Positions 38,889 through 41,472 of a stretch of 41,472 nucleotides of DNA are shown here, one piece after another. A program made the position numbers and the translations under genes. Origin of the DNA: Halothiobacillaceae bacterium (GTDB taxonomy: Bacteria > Pseudomonadota > Gammaproteobacteria > Halothiobacillales > Halothiobacillaceae); assembly GCA_006212015.1 (NCBI GenBank), contig SDAY01000006.1:1-41472 (forward strand), given 5' to 3'. The notes under the pieces are model-generated. The model made no database searches. It was given only the letters and a program-made list of their open reading frames with translations, and had not been told where the DNA came from. The first letter of the stretch is position 1; each line of letters starts with the position of its first letter.

Positions 38889-41162
38889 ATGCATGTTGAG
38901 CAAGCCCAGTCCTCCATCAGTCTGATCCGACGCGCCGCCATCGCCCTCGTCCTGCTGAGCGCGCTGGGCATGGGGCTGTACCTGCAGCAGGCCTACCAGG
39001 CCGGACGCGAAGAGGTCGCCCGCAATCTCGCCATCCAGTCCGCCTTCGCCGCCAGCCATGCCCAGACCTTCCTCGACCGGATCGGCGACGGCATGGTGCT
39101 GATGGGGCGGGAGTTTGTCGACAACCCCGGCTATTCCAGGCACGCGATCCGGCAGCACCTGCACGAGTTCCTGGACATCTATCCCGAGGTCTCCGCCCTC
39201 GTGCTGTTCGATGGCGAAGGCCAGCGCTTCCTGCACACCGCCGCCGCGCCGGATCAGCCGCTGCCCCAACTGTGTCTGCCTCCAGGCGCCTTCAGCGGCA
39301 AGGCGGGGCGCAGCCGGTATGGCGTGGGACCGACCGGCACAAGCACGGTGACGGGCGTCTGGCGCGTGCCCCTGCGGGCGCCCATCAGGGACGCGCAGGG
39401 CGTGGTCCGCCTGGTGATCCAGGCGGACATTCCGATCAGCGAGCATGAAGCGCTCTGGCAGGGCATCCTCCTGCCGCCCCATGCCGTGATCGGCATCCTG
39501 CATGGGGATGGCATGCACATGGCGCGCTCGCCCCTGCGGGATGCACAGAGCCTGTTCAGCACCCCGGAACAGGGGCCGCTGGTCGAGGCCATGCGGCGCG
39601 ATGGCGGGGCGAGTCAGGGGGCCTTCGAGGGCCGGGCGGGCGCGGATTCATCCTCCATGTTCGGTGCGTACACGCGCATGGAAAGGCATGCGCTGGTGGC
39701 CTACGTGGCCATGCCGCGCGCCGTGTTCTGGCTGAAATGGCTGCGTCATCACGGCTATGTCCTCCCGCTCTTCCTTGGCTACCTGCTGTTCCTGGTCGTG
39801 GGCGCCCGCCTGATGATCCGCCACCAGCGTCGCCACATCGATGCCCTGCTGGAGCAGGCCCGTCGCGATCCCTTGACGGGCCTGCCCAACCGCTTTGCCG
39901 CAGGCGAGTGGCTGCAGCAGGAACTCGCCCACGCCAGGCGGAAGTCCAGCCGCGTGGCGGTGCTCGTCCTCGATCTCGATGGCTTCAAGGATGTGAACGA
40001 CAGCCTGGGCCACGGGCTGGGCGATCAGCTCCTGCGCATGGTCGCCAGGCGTCTGGCGGACGGGGTGCTGGAGGCCGATTTCCTGGCCAGCCTCGGCGGG
40101 GACGAATTCATGATGGCGGTAAGCGATGTGGATGTGGATGCCCTGGCTGACCAGGCGGGTCGCATCGTGGAGCTGCTGAGCGCACCCTTCGTCGTGGATG
40201 GACACACCCTGTCCGTGGGCGTCAGCATCGGCATCGGCCTCTTCCCGGAGGATGGCGACGGCATGGATGTCGTGCTGAGGCATGCCGACGCGGCCATGTA
40301 CGAGGCCAAGCGCAAGGGGCGCAACACCTTCGAGTTCTTCGACCCCGCGCTCGAGCAGGCGGTCCATCGGCGCCTGCGGCTGCAGCAGGACATGCAGCGG
40401 GCGCTGGCGAACGGGGAGTTCGAGGTCTATTACCAGCCGCTGGTGGAGATGCGGTCGGGACGGATCGTCGGCGCGGAGGCGCTGGTGCGCTGGAACGATC
40501 CGGAGCGTGGCCTGCGCGGCCCGGCGGAGTTCATCCCCCACTCGGAGTCCACGGGCCTGATCCTGCCGCTGGGCCAGTGGGTCCTGCGGGCGGCCTGCGT
40601 CCAGGCCGTGCGCTGGGCGGGGCAGGGGTGGCCGCTGAAGATGTCCGTCAACCTGTCCGCCCGCCAGTTCCGCGATCCGGAACTTCCCGCCCAGGTGGGG
40701 GCCATCCTGCGGGATACGGGGATGGTTGCCGAAAGTCTCCAGCTCGAGATCACCGAGAGCACGGCCATGGAACATCCCGCGCAGGCCCTCGAAGCCATGA
40801 GCGCGCTCAAGGCGCTCGGCCTGCGGCTGGCCATCGACGATTTCGGCACGGGCTATTCGTCGCTAAGCTACCTCAAGCGCATCCCGGCGGACCTCATCAA
40901 GGTGGACCAGAGTTTCGTCCGCGAGATGCTGGCCGACGCCAGCGACAGGGCGATCGTCGAGGCCATGATCGGCCTGTCCGCGACGCTTGGACGCAGCAGC
41001 CTCGCCGAGGGCATCGAGACGGCCGAGGTCTTCGATGCGCTGCGGGCCTACGGCTGCCACTACGGCCAGGGCGATCTCTTCGCGCCGCCCCTGCCCGCGG
41101 ACAGGTTCGAGGCGCTGCTGCGACAGGGGATTCGCTACGGGGCGGGCGAGGCCGGGGGCTGA
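38889..41162 (+). CDS. Membrane GGDEF-EAL protein (c-di-GMP synthesis and breakdown)
   Basis: 757 residues. A membrane segment (about 11-31) and another (about 290-310) enclose a periplasmic sensor region with Cache-like character. The GGDEF domain (about 325-480) starts DPLTGLPNRFA and has an intact GGDEF at 403-407. The inhibitory RxxD site just before it is absent (LEAD in its place). The EAL domain (about 500-745) has EAL at 530-532, NLSARQF, EITEST, IDDFGTGYSSLSYLKR, KVDQSF and EGIET, so phosphodiesterase activity is expected. Both activities may be retained, with one dominant depending on the periplasmic signal. AGGTGA precedes the ATG. It follows mnmE by 41 bases. It is separated from the polysaccharide operon by more than 20 kb, and the synthase there has no PilZ domain. 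Confidence 0.93.
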   Translation: MHVEQAQSSISLIRRAAIALVLLSALGMGLYLQQAYQAGREEVARNLAIQSAFAASHAQTFLDRIGDGMVLMGREFVDNPGYSRHAIRQHLHEFLDIYPEVSALVLFDGEGQRFLHTAAAPDQPLPQLCLPPGAFSGKAGRSRYGVGPTGTSTVTGVWRVPLRAPIRDAQGVVRLVIQADIPISEHEALWQGILLPPHAVIGILHGDGMHMARSPLRDAQSLFSTPEQGPLVEAMRRDGGASQGAFEGRAGADSSSMFGAYTRMERHALVAYVAMPRAVFWLKWLRHHGYVLPLFLGYLLFLVVGARLMIRHQRRHIDALLEQARRDPLTGLPNRFAAGEWLQQELAHARRKSSRVAVLVLDLDGFKDVNDSLGHGLGDQLLRMVARRLADGVLEADFLASLGGDEFMMAVSDVDVDALADQAGRIVELLSAPFVVDGHTLSVGVSIGIGLFPEDGDGMDVVLRHADAAMYEAKRKGRNTFEFFDPALEQAVHRRLRLQQDMQRALANGEFEVYYQPLVEMRSGRIVGAEALVRWNDPERGLRGPAEFIPHSESTGLILPLGQWVLRAACVQAVRWAGQGWPLKMSVNLSARQFRDPELPAQVGAILRDTGMVAESLQLEITESTAMEHPAQALEAMSALKALGLRLAIDDFGTGYSSLSYLKRIPADLIKVDQSFVREMLADASDRAIVEAMIGLSATLGRSSLAEGIETAEVFDALRAYGCHYGQGDLFAPPLPADRFEALLRQGIRYGAGEAGG

Positions 41163-41214
41163 GTGGAGGAGGGGTGAAGAATTCACGGCCTCGGAGCGCG
41201 GGCCTCCCATGTCG

Positions 41215-41232
41215 GTGCGAATTCATTCGCAC
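41215..41232. repeat. GTGCGAAT palindrome, copy 1
   Basis: Arms GTGCGAAT (41215-41222) and ATTCGCAC (41225-41232) are perfect complements around TC. The same unit recurs at 41332-41349 with one arm mismatch (ATTTGCAC) and again from 41459. Confidence 0.75.
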
Positions 41233-41331
41233 ACCGCCTTCATCGCGCCGAGGGCGGCGCTCCTACATGCAGGAGGCCGTCCCGGGCCGAAAGACGCGCC
41301 TCCCATTGGATGGAAGCGCATCAGGCGTCAT

Positions 41332-41349
41332 GTGCGAATGAATTTGCAC
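41332..41349. repeat. GTGCGAAT palindrome, copy 2
   Basis: GTGCGAAT (41332-41339), GA, ATTTGCAC (41342-41349). One mismatch relative to copy 1. It lies just before the plus-strand 25-base REP copy at 41365. Confidence 0.7.
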
Positions 41350-41425
41350 CGACAGGCGCCGGTGTGTAGGAGCGGCGCCCCCGCCGCGATGAAGATCGCG
41401 CTCCCTTTGGCCCGGGGGTGACAAG

Positions 41426-41451
41426 CCCCTCGCCCCTCGCGGGAGAGGGGG
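41426..41451. repeat. GC-rich inverted repeat near the right edge
   Basis: CCCCTCGCCCCTCGC pairs imperfectly with GGGAGAGGGG around a short loop. It resembles intergenic hairpins dispersed in many GC-rich gammaproteobacterial genomes and might also help end transcription of the GGDEF-EAL gene. Confidence 0.4.
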
Positions 41452-41472
41452 TTCTGGTGTGCGAATGAATTC

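Larger units (their letters stand above)
41163..41472. repeat. Intergenic region rich in REP-like palindromes
   Basis: No gene is seen in these 310 bases. They contain two copies of the 25-base REP family in opposite orientation (41243-41267 on the minus strand, 41365-41389 on the plus strand), three copies of the GTGCGAAT palindrome (41215-41232, 41332-41349, and 41459 to the window end) and a GC-rich inverted repeat at 41426-41451. Such clusters are typical of REP/BIME arrays in intergenic DNA. The last palindrome is cut by the window edge. Confidence 0.7.

Noticed and set aside
41163-41472. CRISPR array in the repeat-rich right end
   Set aside because: The repeats are palindromic, unevenly spaced, mixed in type and orientation, and no cas gene is near.

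Overview
The window looks like a chromosomal piece of a GC-rich gammaproteobacterium (about two-thirds GC by eye). The evidence is the replication-origin block gyrB-recF-dnaN-dnaA / rpmH-rnpA-yidD-yidC-mnmE. A second sign is the block metW-metX-yggU-yggT-proC-yggS / pilT-pilU, which has the gene order known from Pseudomonas. GyrB also carries the long C-terminal insertion usual in gammaproteobacteria. The species cannot be named from sequence alone. No rRNA, tRNA, transposase, prophage or CRISPR array is visible.

Layout. (1) 1-5821: the tail of an unknown gene and its terminator, then a three-gene signalling operon: a PhnD-like periplasmic binding protein, a large hybrid histidine kinase (Cache-like sensor, PAS, HisKA/HATPase, two receivers, HPt) and a response regulator with a PP2C (SpoIIE/RsbU-type) phosphatase output. 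(2) 5822-18243: behind a good sigma70-like promoter lies a long, tightly coupled operon. It encodes a STAS anti-sigma-factor antagonist, an RsbW-like kinase, a GH2 lipoprotein, a possible 52-residue small protein, a GH9 endoglucanase, a BcsA-like family 2 glycosyltransferase, two DUF3131 proteins flanking a membrane-anchored coiled-coil protein, and a composite secreted protein ending in a predicted outer-membrane beta-barrel. (3) 18263-22510, minus strand: methionine and proline biosynthesis and housekeeping genes (metW, metX, yggU, yggT, proC, yggS). (4) 22536-25950: three successive PilT/PilU-type twitching ATPases. (5) 26053-34879, minus strand: xth, a GIDE-domain membrane protein with an EF-hand, lemA, then gyrB-recF-dnaN-dnaA with a probable oriC between dnaN and dnaA. 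(6) 35038-38847, plus strand: rpmH-rnpA-yidD-yidC-mnmE. (7) 38889-41162: a membrane GGDEF-EAL protein. (8) 41163-41472: intergenic DNA packed with REP-like palindromes, one family of which also occurs at 25961-25985.

How it fits together. Regions 1 and 2 read as one pathway: a periplasmic ligand-binding protein and hybrid kinase pass phosphate through an HPt to the receiver of the PP2C protein; the phosphatase dephosphorylates the STAS protein; the STAS protein then binds the RsbW-like kinase; and the released partner (no sigma factor is encoded here) would control the polysaccharide genes behind them. The polysaccharide module has a BcsA-like synthase and a GH9 enzyme, but no BcsB, BcsC or PilZ domain. 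In their place are DUF3131 proteins and an unfamiliar barrel protein. This combined regulatory and exopolysaccharide locus is the best candidate in the window for an undescribed system.
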